DNA of 64,000 bases, from positions 558,001-622,000 of the forward strand of contig NZ_CP132744.1 of assembly GCF_037477895.1 (NCBI RefSeq), read 5' to 3'. Numbering within the stretch: the stretch's first letter is position 1; each line of letters begins with the position of its first letter. Both the position numbers and the translations under genes were made by a program. This DNA is from Mycetohabitans endofungorum. Lineage in GTDB: Bacteria > Pseudomonadota > Gammaproteobacteria > Burkholderiales > Burkholderiaceae. Under the pieces are notes generated by a model. That model was not told where the DNA came from. It ran no database searches and was given only the letters and a program-made list of their open reading frames with translations. Below, piece by piece: positions 1 to 9,975 of the stretch.

Positions 1-260
1 AGATACCAGCTCTTTTTAATGCCGCCCCGCCTATAAAGACGCAGTAAATATCGACATTGTTTGGGTTGAGCGCATCGCCTTCATGCCCGCAAGCACTACG
101 TTGTGCGCAGTGTAAACGCAATACATTTGGTCGCTGTGGCATTGCGTCACTATGCGATGCGTTAAAATGGACCATCGCGTGCAAATGCGTCATCTGAGCG
201 GCAGGCAGCGGCCATCGTGCTGCGGCTTTACCCTTTCCTCAATTCCGTCAAGCCAACCTC
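1..260. other. Non-coding leader upstream of pgk
   Basis: No credible gene is visible in this stretch; the only open frame (from 152) runs into pgk in another frame and has an arginine/proline-rich shadow composition. The region presumably carries the pgk promoter. A TTGCGT at 142-147 and TAAAAT at 163-168 are the best promoter-like hexamers, but their 15-bp spacing is short, so I do not call a promoter. Confidence 0.5.
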
Positions 261-1475
261 ATGACTCAAGTTCTGCGTTTGACCGACCTCATCGCGGACG
301 GAAAGCTCCGCGGCCAGCGTGTGTTCATCCGTGCCGACCTGAACGTGCCACAAGACGATGCCGGCCACATCACCGAGGATACCCGCATTCGCGCGTCGGT
401 CCCGGCGATCCGCCAGGCGCTCGATGCCGGTGCGGCGGTGATGGTGACATCGCACCTGGGCCGGCCCATCGAAGGGCAGTTCAAGTCGGAAGACTCTCTC
501 GCACCCGTGGCCAAGCGCCTGGGCGAGTTGCTCGGCCGCGACGTGCCGCTGGTGGCTAACTGGGTTGAGCGTGGTGTGAGCGTGGCGCCCGGCAATGTCG
601 TGCTGCTCGAGAATTGCCGCGTCAACCCGGGTGAGAAGAAGAATTCGGACGAGCTTGCGCAAAAGATGGCCGCGCTGTGCGACGTCTATGTCAATGACGC
701 GTTTGGCACCGCGCACCGTGCGGAGGCGACCACGCACGGGATCGCGAAGTACGCGAAAATCGCGTGTGCTGGTCCGCTGCTCGCGGCGGAACTCGATGCG
801 CTGGGCAAAGCGCTCGGCAACCCGAAACGTCCGCTCGTGGCGATCGTGGCGGGTTCAAAGGTGTCGACGAAGCTGACAATCCTAAAGTCGCTTGCCGAGA
901 AGGTCGACCAACTGATCGTGGGTGGCGGCATCGCGAACACGTTCATGCTGGCCGCCGGGCTGCCAATCGGCAAATCGCTGGCCGAAGCGGATTTAGTCGG
1001 TGAGGGCAAAGCGATCATCGACGCGGCGAACACGCGCGGGGCGTCGGTGCCGATTCCGACCGACGTGGTGACTGCGAAGGCGTTCGCGTCGGATGCCCAC
1101 GCGCAGACCAAGGCGGCAAGCGAGGTGGCCGACGACGACATGATCCTGGATATCGGTCCGCAGACCGCGGCCGCGCTGGCCGTGCAACTGGAAAAGGCCG
1201 GCACAATCGTGTGGAACGGGCCCGTCGGCGTGTTCGAGTTCGATCAGTTTGGCAACGGCACGAAGACGCTCGCACAGGCCATCGCGAAGTCGGAGGCGTT
1301 CTCCATCGCCGGCGGCGGCGATACGCTCGCGGCGATTGCGAAGTACGGTATTCATGACAAGGTCAGTTATATCTCGACCGGTGGAGGGGCCTTTCTCGAG
1401 TTCCTCGAGGGCAAGACGCTGCCTGCGGTCGAGGTGCTGCAAAGCCGTGCGCAAACCGGTAACGCCGGCGCATAA
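261..1475 (+). CDS. pgk: Phosphoglycerate kinase
   Basis: Cytosolic glycolytic enzyme converting 1,3-bisphosphoglycerate and ADP to 3-phosphoglycerate and ATP. The 404-residue product has the usual bacterial length of about 390-410. The N-terminal substrate motif RADLNVP is at residues 24-30, the second substrate-binding motif TSHLGRP lies near residue 65, and the C-terminal nucleotide-domain signature GGGDTLAAI is near residue 350. No strong Shine-Dalgarno precedes the ATG, but the family motif positions fit this start. It is followed by pyk and fba on the same strand, the common Burkholderia lower-glycolysis order, with separating gaps of 175 and 165 bp, so separate or weakly coupled transcription is possible. 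Confidence 0.97.
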   Translation: MTQVLRLTDLIADGKLRGQRVFIRADLNVPQDDAGHITEDTRIRASVPAIRQALDAGAAVMVTSHLGRPIEGQFKSEDSLAPVAKRLGELLGRDVPLVANWVERGVSVAPGNVVLLENCRVNPGEKKNSDELAQKMAALCDVYVNDAFGTAHRAEATTHGIAKYAKIACAGPLLAAELDALGKALGNPKRPLVAIVAGSKVSTKLTILKSLAEKVDQLIVGGGIANTFMLAAGLPIGKSLAEADLVGEGKAIIDAANTRGASVPIPTDVVTAKAFASDAHAQTKAASEVADDDMILDIGPQTAAALAVQLEKAGTIVWNGPVGVFEFDQFGNGTKTLAQAIAKSEAFSIAGGGDTLAAIAKYGIHDKVSYISTGGGAFLEFLEGKTLPAVEVLQSRAQTGNAGA

Positions 1476-1650
1476 ACGGCCAACGGCGCGCGACCTTGTG
1501 CAACGCACCGCCGACACCGCAGCATAGCGGCGCGGCTGTCCTGGCTTGGCCGGCCGCGCGCAGCGGCGTTGCGCCGGTGTCGCATTCGCTCCGGGCAATC
1601 GCCTCCGCAGCAGCGCTTTATGCAGCGCTTTAACCCAGTCGAGGAGACTC

Positions 1651-3087
1651 ATGCATCGCGCTACCAAGATTGTCGCCACCATTGGACCCGCGTCCAGCTC
1701 GCCAGATATCCTGTCGCGGATGATCGCGGCGGGGCTGGATGTTGTGCGGCTGAATTTCTCGCATGGCACCGCCGATGATCATCGTCAGCGTGCCGAGTTC
1801 GTGCGGGAGGCTGCGCGACAGGCGGGCCGTGAAGTGGCGATCATGGCGGACCTGCAAGGCCCGAAAATCCGCGTCGGCAAGTTCGAGAACGGCCGTGTGA
1901 CGCTCGCTGCTGGCGCGCCGTTCGTGCTGGATGCCGCGTGCGAACTGGGCAACGACGAGCGCGTCGGCCTGGACTATAAGGACCTGCCACGCGATTTGAA
2001 GGCCGGCGATGTCCTACTGCTTAACGATGGCCTGATCGTGTTGAGCGTGCAGCGGGTGGTTGGCGAGGAGATCCACACGACCGTGAAGGTCGGCGGTGAA
2101 TTATCGAACAATAAGGGGATCAACCGGCAGGGCGGTGGTCTGTCCGCTCCCGCACTGACGGCAAAGGACATGGAGGATATACGTACGGCCATGGCGCTCG
2201 GCGCAGATCTGGTCGCCGTGTCGTTTCCCAAAAACGCGACGGACATGGAGATGGCGCGGCAGCTCGCGAACATCGCCGGCGCACCGTACGGCTACAAGCC
2301 GAAGATGATCGCCAAAATCGAGCGTGCCGAGGCGATCCCGGCATTGCAGGAGATCCTCGATGCATCGGACGGCATCATGGTGGCGCGCGGCGATTTGGCG
2401 GTGGAGGTCGGTAACGCGGCGGTGCCGGCGCTGCAAAAGCGCATGATCCGGATGGCGCGGGAGGCGAACAAGACCGTGATTACCGCCACGCAAATGATGG
2501 AGTCGATGATCCAGAACCCGGTGCCGACGCGGGCAGAAGTCTCGGACGTGGCCAACGCGGTGCTGGATGGCACCGATGCAGTGATGTTGTCCGCGGAGAC
2601 TGCGGCTGGCCGGTATCCGGTCGAGACCATCGAGACGATGGCGGCCATCTGCGTGGAGGCGGAAAAGTCCGAGCACGTCGAGCTGGACAAGGATTTCCTG
2701 GATCGCACGTTCACCCGCATCGACCAATCGATTGCGATGGGAGCGCTGTTCACCGCGTTCCACCTTGGCGCCAAGGCAATTATTGCGCTGACCGAGTCGG
2801 GCGCGACCGCGTTATGGATGAGCCGGCATTGGCTGCATGTGCCGATCTATGCGTTGACGCCACGCGTGGCCAGCGAGCGGATGATGGCGTTGTATCGCAA
2901 TGTGGTGCCGCTGCACCTGGAATCGAGCCTGGACCGCGATACGGCGCTACAGCAGGCGCTCGAGTTGCTAGTGAGGAACGGTTACGCAGTGCGCGGCGAC
3001 ATTGTTGTGTTGACCGTGGGCGAGCCAATGGGACAGGCGGGCGGTACCAATACGCTGAAGATCGTCAAGGTGGGCGACATTGTCTGA
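1651..3087 (+). CDS. pyk: Pyruvate kinase
   Basis: Catalyses the last glycolytic step, phosphoenolpyruvate plus ADP to pyruvate plus ATP. I place the start at the ATG at 1651, preceded by GAGGAG at 1641-1646, because the protein then begins HRATKIVATIGPASS as in the family; the 35 upstream open codons are arginine/alanine-rich and look untranslated. The product is 478 residues, normal for the family. The active-site motif MIAKIERAEAIPAL and the MVARGDLAVEV and ITATQMMESM motifs are all present; the more usual GDLGVE is GDLAVE here. The C-terminal allosteric domain is complete. Confidence 0.96.
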   Translation: MHRATKIVATIGPASSSPDILSRMIAAGLDVVRLNFSHGTADDHRQRAEFVREAARQAGREVAIMADLQGPKIRVGKFENGRVTLAAGAPFVLDAACELGNDERVGLDYKDLPRDLKAGDVLLLNDGLIVLSVQRVVGEEIHTTVKVGGELSNNKGINRQGGGLSAPALTAKDMEDIRTAMALGADLVAVSFPKNATDMEMARQLANIAGAPYGYKPKMIAKIERAEAIPALQEILDASDGIMVARGDLAVEVGNAAVPALQKRMIRMAREANKTVITATQMMESMIQNPVPTRAEVSDVANAVLDGTDAVMLSAETAAGRYPVETIETMAAICVEAEKSEHVELDKDFLDRTFTRIDQSIAMGALFTAFHLGAKAIIALTESGATALWMSRHWLHVPIYALTPRVASERMMALYRNVVPLHLESSLDRDTALQQALELLVRNGYAVRGDIVVLTVGEPMGQAGGTNTLKIVKVGDIV

Positions 3088-3252
3088 GGTTTTCACCGCT
3101 GGGCGCGTTCCAGTCAACGTACAATAATGGTCAATGACCGACGCGACAGCGCCCGATTTGAGGCAGCGCGCGGCGCACGGCACAACACGGATGCGCGCGG
3201 CTCACGGTAGCGCGGCCAATGCCGGGAAGAATTCTCATTGAAGGAGTGAAAC

Positions 3253-4317
3253 ATGCCTCTCGTATCGATGCGTCAACTGTTGGATCACGCGGCTGAAAAC
3301 GGCTACGGATTGCCGGCGTTCAACGTCAACAACCTCGAGCAGGTGCAGGCGATCATGGCGGCTGCGGACGAGGCAAATGCGCCGGTGATCATGCAGGCGT
3401 CGGCGGGGGCGCGCAAATATGCGGGTGAAGCGTTCCTGCGCCATCTGATCGAGGCGGCGGTCGAGTCCTATCCGCATCTGCCGATCGTGATGCACCAGGA
3501 CCACGGGCAATCGCCGGCGGTTTGCATGGCGGCGATCCGCAGTGGCTTTACCAGTGTAATGATGGACGGCTCGCTGCAGGCTGACGGCAAGACGGTTGCC
3601 AGTTATGAGTACAACGTCGAGGTGTCGCGACAAGTGGTCGAGTTTTCGCACGCGATCGGCGTGACGGTCGAGGCCGAGCTCGGCGTGCTCGGTTCGCTCG
3701 AGACGATGAAGGGCGACAAGGAGGACGGCCACGGTGCGGAAGGGACGATGACGCGCGAGCAACTGCTCACCGACGTCGAGCAGGCGGCCGACTTTGTGCG
3801 CGCGACGCAGTGCGATGCGCTGGCCATTGCGATCGGTACGTCCCATGGTGCTTACAAGTTTACGAAGAAGCCGACCGGCGACATTCTGGCCATCGATCGG
3901 ATTAAGGAAATCCATGCGCGGATCCCGAACACGCACCTGGTGATGCACGGCTCGTCGTCGGTGCCGCAGGAGCTGCTGGCGGAGATCCGCGAGTTCGGCG
4001 GCGACATGAAGGAAACGTATGGCGTGCCGGTCGAGGAAATCCAGGAAGGCATCAAGCACGGTGTGCGTAAGATCAATATCGATACGGACCTGCGGCTGGC
4101 GATCACTGGTGCGATCCGCCGCTATTTCGTCGAGAACCCGAGCAAATTCGACCCGCGCGACTATCTGAAGCCGGCGCGCGAAGCGGCTAAGAAGGTGTGC
4201 CTGGCACGCTATCGGCAGTTCGGTTGCGAAGGGCAGGCCAGCAAGATCAAGCCGTTGCCGCTGGACAAGATCGCCGAGCAATACAAGTCGGGCGCGCTCA
4301 AGCAAGTGGTGCGCTGA
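3253..4317 (+). CDS. fba: Fructose-bisphosphate aldolase, class II (Calvin-cycle subtype)
   Basis: Zinc-dependent aldolase interconverting fructose 1,6-bisphosphate with dihydroxyacetone phosphate and glyceraldehyde 3-phosphate. The 354-residue protein starts with [18 protein letters not shown] and carries the metal-site motif MHQDHGQSP (residues about 80-88), the [10 protein letters not shown] motif and [11 protein letters not shown], typical of the class IIB/CbbA-like group. An AAGGAG Shine-Dalgarno at about 3240 precedes the ATG at 3253. A TACAAT at 3120-3125 in the gap from pyk is a possible -10, without a convincing -35. It lies downstream of pgk and pyk and upstream of purC, as in Burkholderia genomes. 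Confidence 0.96.
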   Translation: MPLVSMRQLLDHAAENGYGLPAFNVNNLEQVQAIMAAADEANAPVIMQASAGARKYAGEAFLRHLIEAAVESYPHLPIVMHQDHGQSPAVCMAAIRSGFTSVMMDGSLQADGKTVASYEYNVEVSRQVVEFSHAIGVTVEAELGVLGSLETMKGDKEDGHGAEGTMTREQLLTDVEQAADFVRATQCDALAIAIGTSHGAYKFTKKPTGDILAIDRIKEIHARIPNTHLVMHGSSSVPQELLAEIREFGGDMKETYGVPVEEIQEGIKHGVRKINIDTDLRLAITGAIRRYFVENPSKFDPRDYLKPAREAAKKVCLARYRQFGCEGQASKIKPLPLDKIAEQYKSGALKQVVR

Positions 4318-4438
4318 TTCGTCGCTAGCTGGGCCGGCGCGTGTTGCCGGTCCCGCGGCGCCATGCTGCGCTCGGTTTACAATACACGCCGTTCCCGCAT
4401 TGCCGTGGAACGGCTTTTCCACTTTCTGGGACCCGACG

Positions 4439-5335
4439 ATGCCCTCTGTGCTCTATGAATCCACGCTGAAGTCGCTGCCGCTACTGGGACGCGGCAAGGT
4501 TCGCGACAATTACGCGGTTGGCGACGACAAGTTGCTGATCGTGACGACCGACCGCCTGTCGGCGTTCGACGTGATCATGGGCGAGCCGATTCCGGACAAG
4601 GGGCGCGTGCTGAACCAAATGGCCAATTTCTGGTTCGACAAGCTTGCGCACGTGGTGCCAAACCACTTGACCGGCGTGGCGCCGGAAAGTGTCGTCGCGC
4701 CCGACGAGGTGCCGCAGGTCGCCGGTCGCGCGGTCGTGGTGCGGCGCCTGAAGCCGATCCTGGTGGAGGCGGTGGTGCGCGGCTACCTCACCGGCAGTGG
4801 CTGGAAGGACTATCAGGCCAGCGGCTCGGTGTGCGGCGTCGCGCTGCCGGCGGGCCTGCAGAACGCGCAACGGCTGCCGGAGCCGATCTTCACGCCGGCG
4901 GCAAAAGCGGACATCGGTCATCACGACGAGAACATCACGTTTGCTGACGTCGCGCAGCGTATTGGCGCCGAGCTGGCCGCGCGCATTCGCGACATCAGCA
5001 TCTCGCTGTACAAGGCGGCCGCGGACTACGCGGCCACGCGCGGGATCATCATCGCGGACACCAAGTTCGAGTTTGGGCTCGATGACGACGGCAAGCTGTA
5101 CCTGATGGACGAGGTGTTGACCGCCGACTCGTCACGATTCTGGCCTGCAGACCAATACCGGGTCGGCACCAACCCGCCGTCGTTCGACAAGCAGTTCGTG
5201 CGCGACTGGCTGGAGGCGCAGCCGTGGAACAAGGCGCCGCCGGCGCCGAAGCTGCCGCACGAGGTGATCGACAAAACCGCGGCGAAATACCGCGAAGCTC
5301 TCGAGCGGCTCACGGGCCAGCCACTGCATCGATAA
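4439..5335 (+). CDS. purC: SAICAR synthase
   Basis: Phosphoribosylaminoimidazole-succinocarboxamide synthase: ATP-dependent joining of CAIR and aspartate in purine synthesis. The ATG at 4439 gives 298 residues beginning [20 protein letters not shown]; an in-frame upstream ATG at 4400 would add 13 residues with no family support. Motifs [16 protein letters not shown] and the C-terminal [15 protein letters not shown] typical of the family are clear. It is followed after 12 bp by purE, and purK follows, so this is a short purine operon. Confidence 0.96.
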   Translation: MPSVLYESTLKSLPLLGRGKVRDNYAVGDDKLLIVTTDRLSAFDVIMGEPIPDKGRVLNQMANFWFDKLAHVVPNHLTGVAPESVVAPDEVPQVAGRAVVVRRLKPILVEAVVRGYLTGSGWKDYQASGSVCGVALPAGLQNAQRLPEPIFTPAAKADIGHHDENITFADVAQRIGAELAARIRDISISLYKAAADYAATRGIIIADTKFEFGLDDDGKLYLMDEVLTADSSRFWPADQYRVGTNPPSFDKQFVRDWLEAQPWNKAPPAPKLPHEVIDKTAAKYREALERLTGQPLHR

Positions 5336-5347
5336 CGGAAGCGCGCA

Positions 5348-5920
5348 ATGAATGAAGTTCAGCAGCAAGCACAGCAGCCAGCACAGCCCGGCGGTGCGCA
5401 CAGCCACCCGAGCCCGTTGGTTGGCGTGGTGATGGGATCGTCGTCGGACTGGGACACGATGCAGCACGCCGTGGCGATCCTGCGCGAGTTCGGCGTGCCC
5501 TACGAGGCACGCGTCGTGTCCGCGCACCGGATGCCCGATGAGATGTTCGATTATGCGCAAGCAGCGCGTTCGCGTGGGTTGCGCGCGATCATTGCGGGTG
5601 CGGGCGGCGCCGCACACCTGCCCGGCATGCTCGCGGCCAAGACGACGGTGCCGGTGCTCGGCGTGCCGGTGGCTAGCAAGTACCTGCGGGGCGTGGACTC
5701 GTTGCACTCGATCGTGCAGATGCCCAAAGGCGTGCCGGTCGCGACGTTTGCGATCGGTGAGGCCGGCGCGGCCAATGCCGCGTTGTTCGCCGTTGCGTTG
5801 CTCGCGAGCGCGGACAGTGTCGGCGCGCCGGTCGACGCGGACGGCTTCGCGTCCAAACTCGCAATGTTCCGCGTGCGTCAGAACGATGCCGCGCGGGCGA
5901 TGGTGCTGCCGGCGGATTGA
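5348..5920 (+). CDS. purE: N5-CAIR mutase, class I PurE
   Basis: Converts N5-carboxyaminoimidazole ribonucleotide to CAIR, the substrate for PurC. The 190-residue product has an about 24-residue Gln/Ala/Pro-rich N-terminal leader before the conserved core [13 protein letters not shown], then [13 protein letters not shown] and [13 protein letters not shown], which form the nucleotide and CO2-transfer site. The partner PurK is next on the same strand, so the PurK/PurE two-step route is used. It probably shares an operon with purC, 12 bp upstream. Confidence 0.96.
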   Translation: MNEVQQQAQQPAQPGGAHSHPSPLVGVVMGSSSDWDTMQHAVAILREFGVPYEARVVSAHRMPDEMFDYAQAARSRGLRAIIAGAGGAAHLPGMLAAKTTVPVLGVPVASKYLRGVDSLHSIVQMPKGVPVATFAIGEAGAANAALFAVALLASADSVGAPVDADGFASKLAMFRVRQNDAARAMVLPAD

Positions 5921-6013
5921 CGCGTCGCATGGGCCGATGCGCTGGCATGGCGGCCTTCGGCATTGAATTGTGTGTCTCAGAGGCTCTGCCGCCGACCTTA
6001 TTATTCTGACAAG

Positions 6014-7267
6014 ATGACAGATGTTCGCTTACCCGTAGGCACGGGTTCATCCTCGACAGCGTGTGCCGGCTCGCCCACATTCGGCGCGCCGACGTATCCG
6101 CGCGCGCCAATCATGCCGGGCGCATGGCTGGGCATAGTCGGCGGCGGCCAACTCGGCCGGATGTTCTGTTTTGCCGCGCAGGCGATGGGCTACCGTGTCG
6201 CCGTGTTGGATCCGCAGATCACCTGTCCAGCGGGCGGTGTTGCTGATCGCCATCTTTGCGCCGCGTATGACGATCGCGAGGCGCTCGCTGAAATGGCGCG
6301 GCTGTGCGCGGCGGTGTCGACCGAGTTCGAGAATGTGCCAGCCGCCAGCCTAGACTGGCTGGCACGCACCACCTGCGTGAGTCCGTCCGCGCAGTGCGTC
6401 GCCATCGCGCAGGATCGTATCGCCGAAAAGCGTTGGATCGAGCAGGCCGGCGTATCGGTCGCGCCACACGTGGTGATCGAGTCGTCGGCCGCGCTGCAGG
6501 CCCTGTCCGACGAGGCCCTGGCGGCGGTGCTGCCGGGCATCCTGAAGACCGCGCGGCTCGGCTACGATGGCAAGGGGCAAATGAGCGTGTGCAACCCGGA
6601 CGAGGTGCGCGCCGCGCATGCAGCGCTGGGTGGCGTCGCGTGCGTACTCGAGCAACGGTTGCCGCTCGCGTACGAGATCTCGGCCATCGTTGCGCGCGGC
6701 GCGGACCGCACGACGGTGGTGTTTCCAGTCGCGCAGAATATCCATGTTAACGGCATTCTGTCGCAGACGATTTCGCCGGCGCCGGTTGCGGATGCGGCGC
6801 TCATCGAGCGGGCGCAGGCTGCGGCGCTGTCGATTGCTGCACAACTAGACTATGTCGGCGTGCTGTGCGTGGAGTTCTTCGTGTTGAAGGACGGCTCGCT
6901 GGTGGCCAACGAAATGGCGCCTCGGCCGCACAATTCCGGCCACTATACGATCGACGCGTGCGTGTCGAACCAGTTCGAGCAGCAGGTACGCGCAATGACT
7001 GGCATGCCGCTGGGCTGCACGCGCCAGCATTCGCCTGCGGTCATGCTAAATTTGCTTGGTGATGTGTGGTTTGCCGACAAGACGCCGCGCGTGCCGCCAT
7101 GGCACGAGGTTGCCGCGATACCGGGTGCGCACCTGCACCTGTACGCGAAGGAGGAAGCCCGCGTCGGGCGCAAGATGGGCCATCTGACGCTGACTGCGCT
7201 GACGCTGGATGAAGCTCGGGCGGCCGCGCGCGACTGCGCGCGCCTTTTGCATATCCGACTAGAATGA
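6014..7267 (+). CDS. purK: N5-carboxyaminoimidazole ribonucleotide synthase
   Basis: ATP-grasp enzyme carboxylating AIR with bicarbonate to give N5-CAIR, feeding PurE. The conserved N-terminus is [22 protein letters not shown]-grasp elements include [12 protein letters not shown] and [18 protein letters not shown]. Three starts are possible: 5963, 6014 and 6113. I prefer 6014 (417 residues, short leader before the Rossmann motif), but 6113 would give 384 residues and cannot be excluded, since no good Shine-Dalgarno distinguishes them. The stop overlaps the sua5 start by ATGA at 7264-7267, which points to translational coupling. Confidence 0.93.
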   Translation: MTDVRLPVGTGSSSTACAGSPTFGAPTYPRAPIMPGAWLGIVGGGQLGRMFCFAAQAMGYRVAVLDPQITCPAGGVADRHLCAAYDDREALAEMARLCAAVSTEFENVPAASLDWLARTTCVSPSAQCVAIAQDRIAEKRWIEQAGVSVAPHVVIESSAALQALSDEALAAVLPGILKTARLGYDGKGQMSVCNPDEVRAAHAALGGVACVLEQRLPLAYEISAIVARGADRTTVVFPVAQNIHVNGILSQTISPAPVADAALIERAQAAALSIAAQLDYVGVLCVEFFVLKDGSLVANEMAPRPHNSGHYTIDACVSNQFEQQVRAMTGMPLGCTRQHSPAVMLNLLGDVWFADKTPRVPPWHEVAAIPGAHLHLYAKEEARVGRKMGHLTLTALTLDEARAAARDCARLLHIRLE

Positions 7268-8385
7268 ATGGTATCCGGCAACGCAACGACGGGCGTGGCG
7301 CGCCAGCGCCGACGTCTGCTGACAGTGATGCGCCAACGCCGATGTTTGCCGGCAGCGACGTGCCGACGCACGGGTGGCCGGCACCGGCCTTGATCGATGC
7401 CGCCGCACGCCGCTTGGCCGCTGGCGAACTAGTTGCGTTCCCGACCGAGACAGTGTACGGGTTAGGCGCGGATGCCCGCAATCCACAGGCCGTGGCGCGC
7501 ATCTACGCAGCTAAGGGGCGGCCCGCGACTCATCCCGTCATTGTCCATTTGGCACCAGGTGACGATCCCGGTGGCTGGGTCCGCACGCTGGGTTCGGAGG
7601 CGCGCCGCCTGATCGATGCATTTTGGCCCGGGCCATTAACGTTAATCCTGAAGCGGGCCGACGCGATCCCGGATGCGGTGAGCGGCGGGCAGGACTCGAT
7701 CGGGCTGCGATGTCCGTCGCACCCGGTGGCGCAGGCGTTGTTGCGCGCGTTCTCCGACTTGCAGCACGGCCACGGCGGTGTGGCGGCGCCGTCCGCGAAC
7801 AAGTTCGGCCATGTGAGCCCGACGACCGCGCAGCATGTACGCGACGAGTTTGGCGACAGCGTGCACGTACTGGACGGTGGCGCATGCGATGTCGGCATCG
7901 AGTCGACGATCATCGACCTGTCGCGTGGCTTTCCGGCGCTGCTGCGCCCTGGGCGGATCACGCCGCAACAGATCGCCGACGTGCTGGGCGCGCCGCCGCG
8001 GCTGCCCGACGGCAGCGATGCCACGGTGCCGCGCGCCTCGGGCACGTTGAAGGCTCACTATGCGCCGCGTACGCCGCTCGCGTTGCTGCCGCTCGAGGCA
8101 ATCCTGTGCGAGGTCGCCGCCCATGCGCCGCATGAACGACTGGCGGTCATCGCGCGCGCCGGCCTGCCACAAGCCGAGGCGTTGCGTGCGCGGCCCAACT
8201 TGCAGTTCGTCGCCGCGCCCGACGATCCGCACGTGTATGCGCGCGAACTGTACCGGATGCTGCGCGAACTGGATGGCGCGAACGTGCTGCGTATTTTCAT
8301 CGAGCCATTGCCGTCCACCGCGGAATGGGCAGCGGTCAACGACCGGCTGCAGCGCGCGGCGGCGGCGTTCGAAGCTGGCGTCTGA
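7264..8385 (+). CDS. sua5: Threonylcarbamoyl-AMP synthase, Sua5 type
   Basis: Makes threonylcarbamoyl-AMP from threonine, bicarbonate and ATP for the t6A modification of ANN-decoding tRNAs. The 373-residue length indicates the long Sua5 form (YrdC domain plus C-terminal Sua5 domain) rather than short TsaC. YrdC-domain signatures are [30 protein letters not shown] and the [11 protein letters not shown] segment; the linker region contains [11 protein letters not shown], the typical SGTLxxHYAP element joining to the Sua5 domain. The N-terminus has about 45 low-complexity residues. It overlaps purK by 4 bp. Confidence 0.94.
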   Translation: MNGIRQRNDGRGAPAPTSADSDAPTPMFAGSDVPTHGWPAPALIDAAARRLAAGELVAFPTETVYGLGADARNPQAVARIYAAKGRPATHPVIVHLAPGDDPGGWVRTLGSEARRLIDAFWPGPLTLILKRADAIPDAVSGGQDSIGLRCPSHPVAQALLRAFSDLQHGHGGVAAPSANKFGHVSPTTAQHVRDEFGDSVHVLDGGACDVGIESTIIDLSRGFPALLRPGRITPQQIADVLGAPPRLPDGSDATVPRASGTLKAHYAPRTPLALLPLEAILCEVAAHAPHERLAVIARAGLPQAEALRARPNLQFVAAPDDPHVYARELYRMLRELDGANVLRIFIEPLPSTAEWAAVNDRLQRAAAAFEAGV

Positions 8386-8460
8386 CACGAACAGAGCGGG
8401 CGTGGCCCGGTCGGGCGCCCCATCGCTGTCGATGCGTGGCTTGTGCGCGTTACCGGGCAA

Positions 8461-9552
8461 TCACTTGCCGATGCCGTGCGCCGCGATCTGCTGCTGCGCG
8501 AATTGCGCGAACAACTGATGGGTGCGGGTCGTCGGGTGGATTTGGTCGGCGAACATATAGGTCTGGTCTGCGTTCTGCTCGGTGTAGCTGTCCGGCGCGC
8601 ACAGCAGCGACGTGCCGTACGAGGCCGGGTTGGGCACGCCGGCCTGTTGCGCCGACGCGACCATTTGGGCCAAATTGCATGCGGTGCCGTTGGCGCCGAC
8701 CTTGAATCCATTGGCTCGGTAATTGGCCGCTAGGTTGGTGATCCACGAGAATACGTCGAGCTGGATCACCTTCTGGCCGATGCCGCCTTGCGTGAGCGCC
8801 GCCTTTAGCGCGGTGTTGAAGCCGGCCGACAGTTGCGTGAGCCCGGTGCCGCCATCGGCGCTGGACACACCGAGCGGCGTCACGCCGATGTTGGGTAGAT
8901 TCGCGACGACCACCTTGGTTGCGCCGGCCTGCAGGATCTGGCCGACTACCTGGGCGAGCGTGAGGGCCGCCGTCGTGATGTTCTGTATCGCTGTGGCCTG
9001 CGTGATCTGGCCGGCCGCCAGCGCTTGCGCGTTGCCCAGCACATCGTTGGCCCCGGCCTCGATGAGCACTAACTGTTTGCTGTTGAAGCTGCCGTGCGCC
9101 TGCAAGTAGGCGCTGACCTGCCAAGTGACGGGCTCGGCCGTCATGCTGGCGCTGGTGGTCGAACCACTGGTATTGACCGTGGCCGCACCTTGCGCGTAAT
9201 CCAAGCCGCCCGCCGCGGTCAGCGGCACGCCGAAGCCTGCGTTGAACGCCGGCGTGAGCGTATCGCCGTAGTATTGCGCGACGTTCTGCGCCCACACCTG
9301 CCCAGGATTTGTCGTGAAGCGGCCGCCGCCCAATGCGAGCGGGCCGGCAGCGCTCGTGCTGGTCACCGCATAGGTGCCGGCATCGGACAGGCTGTCGCCG
9401 AACGTGACCACTTGCAGCCGGATGTCTCCCGCCGGAGTCTGCGTCGATGGGTCGCCGCTGGTGCCGGCGCCGCACGAGGCGAGCAGCGCGAATACGGTAC
9501 AGGCGATCGCTGTGCGCACGAAGCGCTGCAACGTGTTTTTCTGATTCTTCAT
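8461..9552 (-). CDS. Secreted SGNH/GDSL esterase lipoprotein
   Basis: Predicted exported esterase or lipase of the SGNH hydrolase superfamily. The 363-residue protein starts at the ATG complement of 9550-9552, preceded by GAGGAG; the open frame upstream is not needed. A lipobox-like ALLASC follows a hydrophobic segment, suggesting an outer-membrane or periplasmic lipoprotein. The block I GDSL motif is VTFGDSLSDAGTY, block III is IEAGANDVLG (GxND), and the C-terminal Asp-His pair is in ADQIHPTTRTHQ. No C-terminal autotransporter barrel is present, so it is a stand-alone enzyme. Substrate cannot be read from sequence. It is monocistronic. Confidence 0.9.
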   Translation of the reverse strand: MKNQKNTLQRFVRTAIACTVFALLASCGAGTSGDPSTQTPAGDIRLQVVTFGDSLSDAGTYAVTSTSAAGPLALGGGRFTTNPGQVWAQNVAQYYGDTLTPAFNAGFGVPLTAAGGLDYAQGAATVNTSGSTTSASMTAEPVTWQVSAYLQAHGSFNSKQLVLIEAGANDVLGNAQALAAGQITQATAIQNITTAALTLAQVVGQILQAGATKVVVANLPNIGVTPLGVSSADGGTGLTQLSAGFNTALKAALTQGGIGQKVIQLDVFSWITNLAANYRANGFKVGANGTACNLAQMVASAQQAGVPNPASYGTSLLCAPDSYTEQNADQTYMFADQIHPTTRTHQLFAQFAQQQIAAHGIGK

Positions 9553-9975
9553 TGAGTCTCCTCGTACGGTTGGTTGTGCTACCAGGCCGGATAGGCCGTA
9601 AGCGGCTGCACGCCGCGCGCTTGCCAAGCCGACCTCGCGGCGGATCATGTCGATACGGATAACGAAACGTTACCTGGGCGCTGGCAGCAGCCCAATGGCG
9701 TCGAATCGCATCCGCGTCCTCCGATATTCGTCTCGAGCGGCATGGCACCGCTCGTGCATTGTCATTGCTGTGCCGGGCGTGGGCGCACCGGCGCTACGTC
9801 CCGCTGGAGCCGTCTGAGCGGTCACAGTGAGAACGGATCAAGAGTACACCGACTCTAATCGCCGCTTACGTCTGTCGGCTAGAGGCTTTATTCAATGCGA
9901 CACGTCCAACTTCGCATGCCGTCATGCCGTTAGGGTTTTTCTGGATGTTTGAAACACGGCATCGGCCGGCGGGCG

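Noticed and set aside
3115..3130. TACAAT near 3120 as the fba promoter
   Set aside because: No -35 box at the right distance, so I only mention it in the fba entry.
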